In this document: positions 42,318 to 51,955 of the stretch, in pieces
Position numbering within the stretch: position 1 is the stretch's first letter
How the letters are laid out: every line of letters starts with the position of its first letter
Origin: Wujia chipingensis
GTDB lineage: Bacteria; Bacillota; Clostridia; Lachnospirales; Lachnospiraceae
Assembly (NCBI RefSeq): GCF_014337155.1
Contig: NZ_CP060632.1
Span: forward strand, 446,001 to 510,000
Reading direction: 5' to 3'
DNA length: 64,000 nt
The notes under the pieces: model-generated
The model's input: only the letters and a program-made list of their open reading frames with translations
What the model was told of the DNA's origin: nothing
Database searches by the model: none
Position numbers and translations under genes: made by a program

Positions 42318-43346
42318 ATGAATAAAAAAATATTAACCATCACAATTCCCTGCTATAATTCGCAGGACTATATGAAGAAGTGCGTGGATCACGCATTGCT
42401 TGGTGGCGAACTGGTAGAAATACTGATTGTGGATGATGGATCTACAGACGACACCGCGAAGATCGCAGATGCCTATGCGGAGAAATATCCGACGATCGTA
42501 AAGGCAATTCATAAAGAAAATGGTGGGCATGGCGATGCGGTGAATACCGGTATCGCTCATGCAACCGGAGTCTATTTCAAGGTCGTTGACAGTGATGACT
42601 GGCTTGATAAAGAAGCCTATAAGCAGGTGTTGAAGGTCTTGAAGAAGCTTGTGGAAGATGAGAAGGATTTAGATGTCCTGCTCTCCAACTATATCTATGA
42701 TAAGGTGGAACGCCGGAAGAAGCGTGTCATGCGTTATCATGGTGCTTTGCCGGAGAAACGGATCATAAGCTGGGAAGACAGCCGGATTCGGTTCAACAAG
42801 TTTCAGTATGTATTGATGCATTCGGTGATTTACCGGACACAGCTGCTGAAGGACTGCGGACTGCAACTTCCGAAGCATACATTTTATGTGGATAATCTCT
42901 ATATCTTTGAACCGATGATCCATGTGAAGAAGCTGATGTACTTAAATGTCGACTTGTATCACTATTATATTGGCAGAGAAGGACAGTCGGTCAATGAAAA
43001 GACGATGATGAAGCGGATCGATCAGCAGATGCTTGTCAATCGGACGCTGATCCAGTTTTTCAGTGAGAACCGAAAAGAACTCCCTCCACAGATGTACCGT
43101 TTCCTGTTCCAGTACTTAGATATGATGATGTGTGTTGCATCGAGTATCTGTGTTGTATCGAAGGACAAGGAGCTGTATAAGAAGAAAAAAGAGCTGTGGA
43201 AGTATCTGAAGGATACGGATGCAGAATTATACAAGGAGCTTCGAACAACGTTGTTTGGAATCACATTCAATCTGCACGGACCAACGGGCAGATGGTTTGC
43301 AAGAACCGGATATCGTCTGTTCCAGAAGTTGTTTGGATTTAATTAG
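42318..43346 (+). CDS. Glycosyltransferase family 2
   Basis: 342 residues. GT-A fold with ILTITIPCYNSQDYMKKCVDHAL, nucleotide site EILIVDDGSTDDTAKI, and DXD-like VDSDDWLDKE; a C-terminal helical part follows (about 240-342) with no membrane helix. Sugar and acceptor unknown; cell wall or capsule assembly is likely. Starts 3 nt after ilvE, so possibly co-transcribed; a terminator follows. Confidence 0.88.
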   Translation: MNKKILTITIPCYNSQDYMKKCVDHALLGGELVEILIVDDGSTDDTAKIADAYAEKYPTIVKAIHKENGGHGDAVNTGIAHATGVYFKVVDSDDWLDKEAYKQVLKVLKKLVEDEKDLDVLLSNYIYDKVERRKKRVMRYHGALPEKRIISWEDSRIRFNKFQYVLMHSVIYRTQLLKDCGLQLPKHTFYVDNLYIFEPMIHVKKLMYLNVDLYHYYIGREGQSVNEKTMMKRIDQQMLVNRTLIQFFSENRKELPPQMYRFLFQYLDMMMCVASSICVVSKDKELYKKKKELWKYLKDTDAELYKELRTTLFGITFNLHGPTGRWFARTGYRLFQKLFGFN

Positions 43347-43367
43347 ACAAATAAAAAAATTCCGAAG

Positions 43368-43404
43368 TTTGTTTATATCAGACTTCGGAATTTTTTATTT
43401 ATCA
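43368..43404. terminator. Bidirectional terminator between GT2 and PAP2 genes
   Basis: ATTCCGAAGT and ACTTCGGAAT pair; T-run on the right (plus) and A-run on the left (giving T on minus). Lies between the GT2 stop and the PAP2 stop. Confidence 0.85.
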
Positions 43405-44040
43405 TTGTTTCTTTCTGCCCCAAGGGATTACATAGACAATCGGATAGAGGATTGCTGCCAGCGCAAATGCACCGATGACATCCCATACGGAATGCTGCTT
43501 CAAAAACATGGTAGATAAGATGATCAGGATGCCGATGATTGTTGCGATTACCTTGATCCATGTTTTATCTTTCATGCCCTTGCTCCTGTACAGGGCAACG
43601 AGACAACCAAGTGTGTTAAATACGTGCAGACTTGGGAATACGTTCGTGCTTGTGTCTGTCTTATACAGCATCTTGACGAGTTTTGCACACAGGTTATTGT
43701 TGTAGGAGATATCCTGCCGCAGATCCAGACCATTGTGCCAGATGGTGCAGATGATCAGGAAAATCGTCATGCCGCTGAACAGATACGCACAGCATTGATA
43801 ATATTCTTTCTTGGAATAGAAAAATTCATAGCCGACAATCGCCGGGACGAACAAAAACCACATAAAATACGGAATAATAAAATATTCACAGAACGGAATC
43901 TTGTAGTCGATTGGCATCGATACAAGATGAAAATCCGTAGTTACTGTCTTTTCCAGCCACATAAACCATGGCATGTAGAAAACGATGTAGAGTAGTGTCC
44001 ATATGTGGTTATATTTTCTGATGAATTTTCCTGCCTTCAT
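43402..44040 (-). CDS. PAP2 superfamily membrane phosphatase
   Basis: 212 residues with six predicted helices. Signature residues: KLVKMLYKTD (domain 1-like), NVFPSLHVFNTLG (domain 2, with catalytic His) and KQHSVWDVIGAFAL (domain 3, nucleophile-assisting His and Asp). It likely dephosphorylates a lipid phosphate on the outer side of the membrane. ATG at 44040 was preferred to an upstream in-frame start at 44145, since the latter overlaps pyrG. Ribosome site weak. Downstream of pyrG on the same strand. Confidence 0.85.
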   Translation of the reverse strand: MKAGKFIRKYNHIWTLLYIVFYMPWFMWLEKTVTTDFHLVSMPIDYKIPFCEYFIIPYFMWFLFVPAIVGYEFFYSKKEYYQCCAYLFSGMTIFLIICTIWHNGLDLRQDISYNNNLCAKLVKMLYKTDTSTNVFPSLHVFNTLGCLVALYRSKGMKDKTWIKVIATIIGILIILSTMFLKQHSVWDVIGAFALAAILYPIVYVIPWGRKKQ

Positions 44041-44107
44041 AAGGGGGTGTGAAAACCTTTCTTTTTCTTTTGTGTCACAAATCTGTTTGCCGACAGGAGT
44101 TAGTATA

Positions 44108-45718
44108 TCATGCTTCCTCAGAATGTGCAATCGCAGCGCCAACAAATCCTAAGAATAATGGATGAGCTTTGTTAGGACGACTCTTAAACTCTGGATGCGC
44201 CTGTGTTCCGATAAACCAAGGGTGATCTGGAAGCTCGATCATTTCTACGATATGACCATCTGGAGATAAACCAGACAGGAGCATGCCGTGATCGGTCAGA
44301 ACCTTTCTATAATCGTTGTTTACCTCATAACGATGTCTGTGACGTTCGTTGATGTGGTCCGTACCATATAACTGGTATGCTTTTGAACTCTTATCAAGTA
44401 CACAAGGATAAGAACCAAGTCTTAGTGTTCCGCCTAAGTCTGTGACACCATTCTGGTCAGGCATGATATGGATGACCTGATGGCTGGAACTAGGGTTGAA
44501 CTCGGAGCTGTTCGCATCCGGATAGCCGACAACATTTCTTACGAATTCCACGATGGTAAGCTGCATACCAAGACATAAGCCAAGGTATGGAATCTTGTTC
44601 TCCCGTGCATAGGTAATTGCCTCGATCATACCCTCGATACCACGGTCGCCGAAACCACCTGGAACTAAGATACCGGATACATCACCTAGGATCTCTGCAA
44701 CATTTTCCTTTGTTACAAGTTCGGAATCTACCCACTTGATCTCAACATCCGCACGATGTGCGACACCGGCATGCTTCAGGGATTCTACAACAGAGATGTA
44801 AGCGTCGTGCAGGCTGACATATTTTCCAACTAAAGCGACACGTACCTTCTTCTGCGGATGCTTCCAGTTGTCAACCATGGCGATCCAGTCGTCAAGATCT
44901 GGCTTTGGACATGGGATATGGAGGCATTTGCAGGCCGCATCGGCAAGCTTCTCGTGCTCCATAGCAAGTACCACTTCATATAATACATCCACGTCCAGAT
45001 TCTGGATGACACATTCGCTAGGAACGTTACAGAAACTGGCAATCTTATCTTTAATTGCTTTGTCTAACGGAAGGTCGGAACGGCAAACCAGGATATCTGG
45101 CTGGATACCAAGTGACTGACAAGTTTTTACACTTGCCTGTGTCGGCTTTGTCTTCAGTTCGCCGGATGATTTTAAGTAAGGAATCAGTGTGACGTGGATC
45201 ATGATGCAATTCTCATGTCCGACATCCAACTGAAACTGACGAATGGCTTCCATGTACGGCTGGCTCTCGATATCGCCGACAGTACCGCCAACTTCGATGA
45301 TCGCAATCTCATCGTCTTTTGCATCTGGATTACGATAGAAACGATCTTTGATTTCATTTGTAATATGAGGGATGATCTGAACCGTATGACCGCCGAAATC
45401 GCCACGGCGCTCCTTGTTCAGGATGCTCCAGTAAACCTTTCCTGTTGTCACGTTAGAACCCTTGTTCAGACTCTCATCGATAAAACGCTCGTAGTGTCCA
45501 AGATCCAGATCGGTTTCTGCACCGTCATCTGTTACAAATACTTCGCCATGCTGAATTGGGTTCATGGTTCCCGGGTCCATATTGACATATGGATCAAATT
45601 TCTGGCTGATCACTTTGTATCCGCGCGCTTTCAACAGACGTCCAAGTGATGCCGCGGTAATTCCTTTACCGAGACCGGATACAACGCCGCCAGTGACAAA
45701 AATGTACTTTACTGCCAT
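44108..45718 (-). CDS. pyrG: CTP synthase
   Basis: 536 residues, full length. N-terminal amidoligase (about 1-270) with [20 protein letters not shown] and [14 protein letters not shown]-terminal class I glutaminase with [14 protein letters not shown] (nucleophile Cys) and HPEFKSRP (His/Glu of the triad at the end). Converts UTP, ATP and glutamine to CTP in cytosol; inhibited by CTP. In many Firmicutes this gene is controlled by CTP-sensitive reiterative transcription at a pyrG leader; no such GGG run was clear upstream. Confidence 0.98.
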   Translation of the reverse strand: MAVKYIFVTGGVVSGLGKGITAASLGRLLKARGYKVISQKFDPYVNMDPGTMNPIQHGEVFVTDDGAETDLDLGHYERFIDESLNKGSNVTTGKVYWSILNKERRGDFGGHTVQIIPHITNEIKDRFYRNPDAKDDEIAIIEVGGTVGDIESQPYMEAIRQFQLDVGHENCIMIHVTLIPYLKSSGELKTKPTQASVKTCQSLGIQPDILVCRSDLPLDKAIKDKIASFCNVPSECVIQNLDVDVLYEVVLAMEHEKLADAACKCLHIPCPKPDLDDWIAMVDNWKHPQKKVRVALVGKYVSLHDAYISVVESLKHAGVAHRADVEIKWVDSELVTKENVAEILGDVSGILVPGGFGDRGIEGMIEAITYARENKIPYLGLCLGMQLTIVEFVRNVVGYPDANSSEFNPSSSHQVIHIMPDQNGVTDLGGTLRLGSYPCVLDKSSKAYQLYGTDHINERHRHRYEVNNDYRKVLTDHGMLLSGLSPDGHIVEMIELPDHPWFIGTQAHPEFKSRPNKAHPLFLGFVGAAIAHSEEA

Positions 45719-45814
45719 AGCTCATTCCTCTTTCCGTTTGATTTTTATATTATCATTCTTTTTGCTTTAGAAAAATTCAAAAATCATTATAAACGAAAAG
45801 GAAAACGAAGTCAA

Positions 45815-46774
45815 TTACAAATGGTTAGAATAAAACATAAGCTGAAAGACGCGGTTATCCTTTTTATTCTGCCGGAACAAATATTTGCCGGATTTTCCCA
45901 TTTTGCGGTAGGATTTCACGTCCTGATACTTCGTTACAATGTTCAAAAACTGTTGTTTCTCCTCTGGCACATGGTAGATTCGTTCAAAGGCTTTTGCCTG
46001 TCTGGAGATGTGACCGCCATTTGTACGGCTCTGCTTCAGGCGGCGGAAGAATTTGGAACAGCCGGAAGGAGCTGCTGCACCAAGCGTATTTCCTGCATGC
46101 TGGCGGTACTTATAATGAGCGGCGCTGTCGTAGTAAACTTCGCCGAAACAGGACGCAACTAGATAGAGCCACCAGTCGTGCATGTAGATATCCTGTGGCA
46201 TACTGATTCGGATATAAGACATAAGTGCCTGATTAAATACAATGCTTGCACCGCGGGCGATGTTCTCAATCAATGCGTTCCGAAAGTCCGGAATCAGTTC
46301 TTTGCCTGCGGTCTGCATAGATTCCGGAAGCAGGTTCAGTGCATCGTCCGTGTTCCAGGCATCACAACAGTAGAGAAGTGGTGTGGCAAATGTACGGATC
46401 TGGGAATCATTCTTCTTTTTCTTTGGGGATTTTGATTTGCGCATCTGTTCAAGCTTCTGGCAGGCGGTGGAAAGCTTGTCTTCGTCCCACACATCGTCCT
46501 GATCGGAGAGGGCATAGAAATCCACATCCGGGTCAGATAATTCGAACAGACGAAAGAAAGAAGCGACCACGCCGCAGTTTTCGCCACATAGGTAACAAAT
46601 GTTATCGTGGAGCGCGGCATAGGCGCGCAGGATATCCACGGTGCCATCGGAAGAACCGTCGTCGCGGACGAAGAGCTTCACGGCAACATTTTTCTGATTC
46701 AAGATACTGTCTAATTGTTCTTTCAAGTAAGCTTCGCCATTGTAAGTAGATAGCAGAACCTGAACTGTATACAT
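45815..46774 (-). CDS. Glycosyltransferase family 2 (rhamnosyltransferase-like)
   Basis: 319 residues. VQVLLSTYNGEAYLKEQLDSILNQK then VRDDGSSDGTVDILRAYA and DVDFYALSDQDDVWDEDKL identify a GT2 of the rhamnosyl/capsular type. A C-terminal lysine-rich part (about 235-319) follows. It lies 36 nt from a GT4 gene on the same strand and is probably part of the same polysaccharide unit. Confidence 0.9.
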   Translation of the reverse strand: MYTVQVLLSTYNGEAYLKEQLDSILNQKNVAVKLFVRDDGSSDGTVDILRAYAALHDNICYLCGENCGVVASFFRLFELSDPDVDFYALSDQDDVWDEDKLSTACQKLEQMRKSKSPKKKKNDSQIRTFATPLLYCCDAWNTDDALNLLPESMQTAGKELIPDFRNALIENIARGASIVFNQALMSYIRISMPQDIYMHDWWLYLVASCFGEVYYDSAAHYKYRQHAGNTLGAAAPSGCSKFFRRLKQSRTNGGHISRQAKAFERIYHVPEEKQQFLNIVTKYQDVKSYRKMGKSGKYLFRQNKKDNRVFQLMFYSNHL

Positions 46775-46810
46775 AATAGTCTCCTTTTATAAATGCAATG
46801 TCGTAGACCG

Positions 46811-47983
46811 TTAATCGGTCAACTCTGTATAAATCGTAGTCATAAGCTTGTGTACAAGCGAAATATCAAAATATTTCCTGCAGTTTGTCTGGTTTTCTTC
46901 ACCAAGTGCCTGTGCAAGTGCCGGATCATTGAGAATTTTATTGATTTTTGCTGCATATGCGTCTGCGTCCTTCGTTGGAAGCAGGTAATGCTTGCTGCGT
47001 GTATGTGGCTCTGAGGCAAGCAGATCGCGGTTTCCGCGGATATCCGAAGCGATGATTGGAAGTCCGGCAGCCATCGCCTGCATGACAGCGACGGATAATC
47101 CCTCCTGAAAGCTTGTAAATAAAAACAAATCCGCGCAGTGATACAGATCCAGCACATCCGTATGATAGCCCGCGAAAAATACACGGTCACCAACCTGCTG
47201 TTTCTGCGCTAGTTCCTTTAACGATGGTTCGAGAATGCCTTTGCCGCAGATCGCAAGGATTGCATCATCACGGTTGGACTTGGCAAATGCGCGGATTGAA
47301 GTCTCTACGTTCTTACGTGGAATCAATTCCGCAACCGTCAGTATAATCTTCTTGTCGGATGGCAGAACGAATCGTCTGCATACATCCGCTTTATCAACAC
47401 AGATGGAAGCAATCGTATCCGTATCCACGCCAACGCCTGGTACATAATGGACGTTTGGGTGATGAAACCGTCGTTTCGCCGCCTGATAATCCTCCTGATT
47501 TAAGGTAATCAGACAATCTGTTACATGGGACAGCCATTTTTCAACATTGTAATAAAGCAGATAATTCTTGATACCCGCACCACGGAAGAAGTGAAAACCG
47601 TGGACAAAGTAGATTACTTTTGTGCCATCTTTACGGAATTTCTTCGCGGCAAGCCGACCGACGACACCGCCAAATGGTGTTTGTGTATGCACGATCTGGC
47701 AAGGGTGGTTCCGCATATAGCGTTTCAGAATCCGGATGGACTTAAACGCTTTTCCAAGCTCTGTGATCTTCCGCGGAATCGGCAGATCGATGATCTCGAT
47801 ATCCTGTGCAGCAAGCTCGCTTGCGAACGCATGGATGCGTTCCACCGTGCTTGAATTTCCTTCTTGAAAATTCGCGGCAACGGAGATCGTGTAGCCCATA
47901 TCCTGTAAGATGCGGATATTATCTTTATTAAAATGGTCGATCATTGATGCGGAATTCGCAATCAATAAGGCATGTTTTTCCAT
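46811..47983 (-). CDS. Glycosyltransferase family 4
   Basis: 390 residues with the two-Rossmann GT-B fold: N-terminal half with HTQTPFGGVVGRLAAKKFRKDGTKVIYFVHGFHFFRGAG, C-terminal half with ILTVAELIPRKNVETSIRAFAKSN, FTSFQEGLSVAVMQAMAAGLPIIASDIRGNRDLL (GPGTF/E-x7-E motif). Sugar donor probably UDP-hexose or UDP-GlcNAc. First gene of a two-gene minus-strand unit with the GT2 gene. Confidence 0.92.
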   Translation of the reverse strand: MEKHALLIANSASMIDHFNKDNIRILQDMGYTISVAANFQEGNSSTVERIHAFASELAAQDIEIIDLPIPRKITELGKAFKSIRILKRYMRNHPCQIVHTQTPFGGVVGRLAAKKFRKDGTKVIYFVHGFHFFRGAGIKNYLLYYNVEKWLSHVTDCLITLNQEDYQAAKRRFHHPNVHYVPGVGVDTDTIASICVDKADVCRRFVLPSDKKIILTVAELIPRKNVETSIRAFAKSNRDDAILAICGKGILEPSLKELAQKQQVGDRVFFAGYHTDVLDLYHCADLFLFTSFQEGLSVAVMQAMAAGLPIIASDIRGNRDLLASEPHTRSKHYLLPTKDADAYAAKINKILNDPALAQALGEENQTNCRKYFDISLVHKLMTTIYTELTD

Positions 47984-48251
47984 ATACTAATGTCCTGTTT
48001 GTGTTCTTATAATCTCATTGTAGTCGTATGGGAAAATCCGTGATACAGATTTCCGTAATCAATATAAATTATACTACAAAATGTAATTCAATACAATTCA
48101 ATACAATGCAAGACATCGGAATAATGTGCACAGTGTGCGTCGTGGAAATAATGTATAAAATAACTGCGAGCAAAATAAAAAAATATGCTATACTTTTAGA
48201 TTGGATCAACAAATGAAATTACAATAGTTATGTTATACAAGGAGAAATACT

Positions 48252-49877
48252 ATGAAATTTGCACATATTGCAGATGTTCATCTGGGGACGAGAAGAGAAA
48301 CACCGTATCTGTATGACGGATTTTTAAATTTTATTGACTACATGGAACTGCATCCGGTGGATATGATCTTTATTACCGGAGATTTGTTTGATCATGTGCC
48401 AACGAAGGAAGATATCATGTTTGTTGATACGCAGCTGGCACGTCTGCCGAAGACCGATATCCTGTATGTCACGGGAGAGTGCGATTATCTTGCCAGGGAC
48501 AGTGTTCTTTGGAACTATGAATTTGTATCACGGATGTATCTGCTGAATTGTGAAGAAATCCATAATCATGTGCCAGAAGGGGAACGTGCGGAACGGAATT
48601 CCTATGCGGAAGGGATTATGGATAGTCTGCATTTTGCAAAATATAATGTTGATGTCTACGGAATCTGCCAGTATAGCGCGCAGAATGAACGAAATGATTT
48701 TGACAGTGTATATGCCAGAAATCTCCGGGCAGTCAATATCTTTCTTGGACATGGAGGAAGTGCAAGGGTTTGCCCGTTTGATGTGGAAGATTTTGGAGGA
48801 AAGAATTTCGGGTATATCGGGCTTGGACATAAGCATCAATATCTGGCATTTGAGAAGCAACATGTATATTATCCGGGAAGTTTGGAGCCGATCAATGAGG
48901 ACGAAACCGGAGAACATGGGTTTATCTATGGATATATCGACAAGCAGTTGACGAGTGTGAAATTTGTTCCAATCGCGATGCGCAGATTCGAGGAGAAGAA
49001 GGAAGAAAAAGCGGAGTTTGATTATGAGCTGTTGCAGGAACTTAACCGGGAGAATGCATTTGGTAAATGTCTGCAGACGTTTGACCAGAAGCAGACGGAG
49101 CAGGCACAGATGGCAAAGAAGAAATATGCGGACGGCATGTTGGCAAGCTTGCAGGAGCTGACGGGAAAACAGGCATTATCCACATACACACCGACACAGG
49201 TTGCAGAGGCGTGGGCGGAGCAGCAGTCACAGTTAAAGGCGGGACTGCAATCCTTGCAGCAGGAAATTGCCGCAAATGAGCAGGAACAGGCGGAACTTGA
49301 GGAAAAGCTTCTGGCGTGTCCGGATCAGACGGGAACGACGAATGTGCTGCACGAAGATATTGGGAAATTGCAGTTTGATCTGTCAAAATTAGAGTTTGAG
49401 GATCAGCAGGTGGACAAGAAATACAGCCGGAGACGGCTTGGATTTGTCCTGTGGATTGATACACCGCTTGCAATCGTATTGTCTCTGCTTGTCACTGTAG
49501 GCATGATCGATGTATTTTTTATGCAGGCATGGGAAACATGGTTCTGGTTGGTAACAAGCCTGATCGGATTTGAAATTGCATTTACGATTATAGGTTTTTG
49601 CGTGTATAATATGACAAAGAAGCTGCGGAAGAAGTTGTTTGGCACAGAGATTCCGGTGGAGACACATGCGCGGCTGCAAAGTCAGATTCGTTTGTTGGAG
49701 AGTAAGATTCACGATCTGCAATTGGAAGAAAGTTCAAGATTTTTAGATCAGAAAAACTACGACGAGAACAGCTGGAGGATGAAAGAGGTACAGAAGCAGT
49801 ACCAGCAGCTGTTGGAAAAATCAGAGGTGATCTTGTCTGTGCTGGATGTGAATGCCAACAAGATAGTAAAAGAATAA
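48252..49877 (+). CDS. SbcD/YhaO-like metallophosphoesterase with membrane segments
   Basis: 541 residues. N-terminal calcineurin-like domain: HIADVHLGTRRE (D-x-H), IFITGDLFDHVP (GD), GxxD segment, HGG..., and GHKHQYLAFE. The third motif, normally GNHD, is GECD here (YVTGECDYLARD), losing the Asn metal ligand and catalytic His. After about 240 comes a long coiled coil, with two helices that look like membrane segments at about 398-420 and 428-452, then more coiled coil. SbcD normally is 350-400 residues without membrane helices and partners SbcC; no sbcC/yhaN gene is nearby. The gene is followed 17 nt later by ttcA-like. Confidence 0.75.
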   Translation: MKFAHIADVHLGTRRETPYLYDGFLNFIDYMELHPVDMIFITGDLFDHVPTKEDIMFVDTQLARLPKTDILYVTGECDYLARDSVLWNYEFVSRMYLLNCEEIHNHVPEGERAERNSYAEGIMDSLHFAKYNVDVYGICQYSAQNERNDFDSVYARNLRAVNIFLGHGGSARVCPFDVEDFGGKNFGYIGLGHKHQYLAFEKQHVYYPGSLEPINEDETGEHGFIYGYIDKQLTSVKFVPIAMRRFEEKKEEKAEFDYELLQELNRENAFGKCLQTFDQKQTEQAQMAKKKYADGMLASLQELTGKQALSTYTPTQVAEAWAEQQSQLKAGLQSLQQEIAANEQEQAELEEKLLACPDQTGTTNVLHEDIGKLQFDLSKLEFEDQQVDKKYSRRRLGFVLWIDTPLAIVLSLLVTVGMIDVFFMQAWETWFWLVTSLIGFEIAFTIIGFCVYNMTKKLRKKLFGTEIPVETHARLQSQIRLLESKIHDLQLEESSRFLDQKNYDENSWRMKEVQKQYQQLLEKSEVILSVLDVNANKIVKE

Positions 49878-49893
49878 AAAAATATAAATAGAT

Positions 49894-50673
49894 ATGGAAT
49901 TACAGAAATTATACAGCAAGGTGCGGCAGGCGGTGGATGCGTACCGGATGATTGAAGATGGAGATAAGATTGCAATCGGTATCTCTGGCGGAAAGGACAG
50001 TCTGACACTCTTGTATGCACTGGCTGGAATGCGAAAATTTTATCCGAAGAAATATGATGTGGTAGCGATCACGGTTGATACGGGTGTTGGGGAGTATATG
50101 AAACGAACAGGAGTAGCGCATGCAGATGCAATGACTGTGGAAGACGTGAATCGACAGATGCAGGGAATGGACTTCACAAAGGTGAAAGAATTGTGTGATT
50201 CGCTACAGGTTCCATATGAGATCATTCCGACGCAGATATTTCCGATCTTGATGGAGCGGCAGGAGAAGCGGATGTGTCCGCTCTGTGCGAAGATGCGGAA
50301 AGGCGCATTCAATGAAGCAGCACTTCGACTGGGATGTAATAAGATCGCATATGCGCATCATAAAGACGATGTCGTGGAGACATTTCTGATGTCACAGGTA
50401 TTAGAAGGGCGTGTGCATACATTTTCGCCAGTGACGCATCTGGATGGCACGGAGCTTGATCTGATAAGACCGCTTGCATATGTGACCGAGGCGGAGGTAC
50501 GCGGCTTTACGCGACGGTATCAGCTTCCTGTGGTGAAGAATCTGTGCCCTGTGGATGGCGCGACGAAGCGGGAGGCTGCCAAGCGGATGTTAGCGCGGAT
50601 GGAAGAAGAATTTCCGAAGGCAAAAAGCCGGATATTCGCGGCAATCCAGCGCGATCATATTGATGGCTGGTAA
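49894..50673 (+). CDS. TtcA-like tRNA thiolation protein (PP-loop ATPase)
   Basis: 259 residues. PP-loop IAIGISGGKDSLTLLYAL binds ATP; MCPLCAKMRKGAF supplies two of the Cys ligands and a further Cys lies at LCPVDGATKREA. TtcA inserts sulfur at C32 of certain tRNAs; this is the short Firmicutes form of the family. Adjacent to tRNA-Pro gene by chance. No other sulfur-transfer gene is in the window. Confidence 0.88.
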   Translation: MELQKLYSKVRQAVDAYRMIEDGDKIAIGISGGKDSLTLLYALAGMRKFYPKKYDVVAITVDTGVGEYMKRTGVAHADAMTVEDVNRQMQGMDFTKVKELCDSLQVPYEIIPTQIFPILMERQEKRMCPLCAKMRKGAFNEAALRLGCNKIAYAHHKDDVVETFLMSQVLEGRVHTFSPVTHLDGTELDLIRPLAYVTEAEVRGFTRRYQLPVVKNLCPVDGATKREAAKRMLARMEEEFPKAKSRIFAAIQRDHIDGW

Positions 50674-50761
50674 AATTATGCCTGCTTCTATGGAAATTTG
50701 AATTGATTTTTCAGGGCATCTGTGCTATCATGTCAGATGTTGGATTGATTTCCAATTTTAT

Positions 50762-50835
50762 CGGTGCGTGGCTCAGCTTGGTAGAGCGCTGCGTTCGGGA
50801 CGCAGAGGTCGTGGGTTCGAATCCCGTCGCACCGA
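50762..50835 (+). tRNA. tRNA-Pro (anticodon CGG)
   Basis: Cloverleaf: acceptor CGGTGCG/CGCACCG with discriminator A, D arm GCTC..GAGC, anticodon stem CTGCG/CGCAG with loop TTCGGGA (anticodon CGG), T arm GGGTTCGAATCCC. Reads CCG. CCA not encoded; a T-run follows. Confidence 0.97.
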
Positions 50836-50915
50836 TTTTTTTGTACCCATTTTTACCCCCCCAAAAAACTTGACCAATGAAATGAATGGATTATTTTGAT
50901 ATTGGAGGAATCGGC

Positions 50916-51118
50916 ATGAAATTATTACTTGCAGAAGATGAAGTAGATATGTCCGAGGCGTTAGTCGATATTCTTACCTATACGATTATCTTCCGAAGCC
51001 ATTTGCGATGGGCGAGCTGCTTGCACGCATCCGGGCAATGCTCCGGCGCAAGGAAAATCAAATGATACAGCGTCAGCGCAATTTGAACAATAAAAACTTA
51101 TCGGAAAATACAAAATAA
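50916..51118 (+). pseudogene. Remnant of an OmpR-type response regulator
   Basis: Starts with a ribosome site (TTGGAGGA) and MKLLLAEDEVDMSEALVDILTYT, the beginning of a receiver domain, then jumps to a second frame reading DYLPKPFAMGELLARIRAMLRRKENQ, the receiver's end with the conserved KP, and stops at 51116-51118. About 60 codons around the phospho-Asp and the whole DNA-binding domain are missing. It is a decayed gene; the deletion joins the two pieces out of frame. Confidence 0.85.
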
Positions 51119-51262
51119 AATAACAAAAATTAAGTGAATCAACCGGAAAAACTGTGAATGAAAAGACCAGTCGTTTCCGGTTGATTTTTTTAAGTTTCTA
51201 TTGTATGTTTGACATAATTTGAAGGCAGAAATCTCATAATACAGATGAAAGAGAGTGAAGCA

Positions 51263-51955
51263 ATGAATATATTTGATGTCGTAGGACCTGTGATGGTCGG
51301 ACCATCGAGCTCCCATACCGCAGGAGCTGTAAAAATAGGATATATCAGCCGGAAACTGCTGGGCGAACAGCCGGTCTCCGCACGGATTTTATTATATGGA
51401 AGCTTTCTGACAACCGGAAAAGGACATGGTACACGGAAAGCACTTGTGGCGGGTTTGCTTGGAATGCAGCCGGACGATGCGCGGATTCCGCAGGCGCTTA
51501 CGCTTGCCGAAGAACAGGGCATGCAGATTGAATTCGGAGAGGCACAGTTAAAGGAAGCGCACCCGAACACGGCACAGCTTTTTCTGCAGGGACAGGATGG
51601 TAGAAGTCTGGAAATCATCGGGCAGTCGCTGGGTGGTTCCCGGATCAACATTGCTGAGATCGATGGAATCGAGACGAATTTCTCCGGTGATTATCCGACG
51701 CTTGTCGTACACAATCAGGATCAGCCGGGACACGTGGCGGAGGTAACGTCGATGCTTTCACATAAAGGTGTGAACATTGCGTACATGCAGTTGTACCGCT
51801 CCAGCCGTGGCGGAGAGGCGGTTATGGTCGTGGAATGCGATCAGGAGATCCCAAAGGAGGGCATTGACTGGCTGAAGAAAGTCGAGGGTGTGAAGAAGGT
51901 CACGTATCTCGGACACGATATGGAAGCTATGGATAAGGGAGGAACTGTAAGATGA
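51263..51955 (+). CDS. sdaAB: L-serine dehydratase, iron-sulfur type, beta subunit
   Basis: 230 residues. N-terminal SDH-beta domain (FDVVGPVMVGPSSSHTAGAVKIG at start) followed by an ACT domain near residues 140-225 (YPTLVVHNQDQPGHVAEVTSML), probably the allosteric serine sensor. With SdaAA it turns L-serine into pyruvate and ammonia using an oxygen-sensitive 4Fe-4S cluster. Start 51263 rather than 51245, which adds six residues without a ribosome site. The stop overlaps sdaAA by 4 nt (ATGA). Confidence 0.96.
   Translation: MNIFDVVGPVMVGPSSSHTAGAVKIGYISRKLLGEQPVSARILLYGSFLTTGKGHGTRKALVAGLLGMQPDDARIPQALTLAEEQGMQIEFGEAQLKEAHPNTAQLFLQGQDGRSLEIIGQSLGGSRINIAEIDGIETNFSGDYPTLVVHNQDQPGHVAEVTSMLSHKGVNIAYMQLYRSSRGGEAVMVVECDQEIPKEGIDWLKKVEGVKKVTYLGHDMEAMDKGGTVR

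Noticed and set aside
47984..48251. Direct repeat AATTCAATAC near 48087
   Set aside because: Only two short tandem copies in AT-rich DNA; may be chance, no feature assigned.
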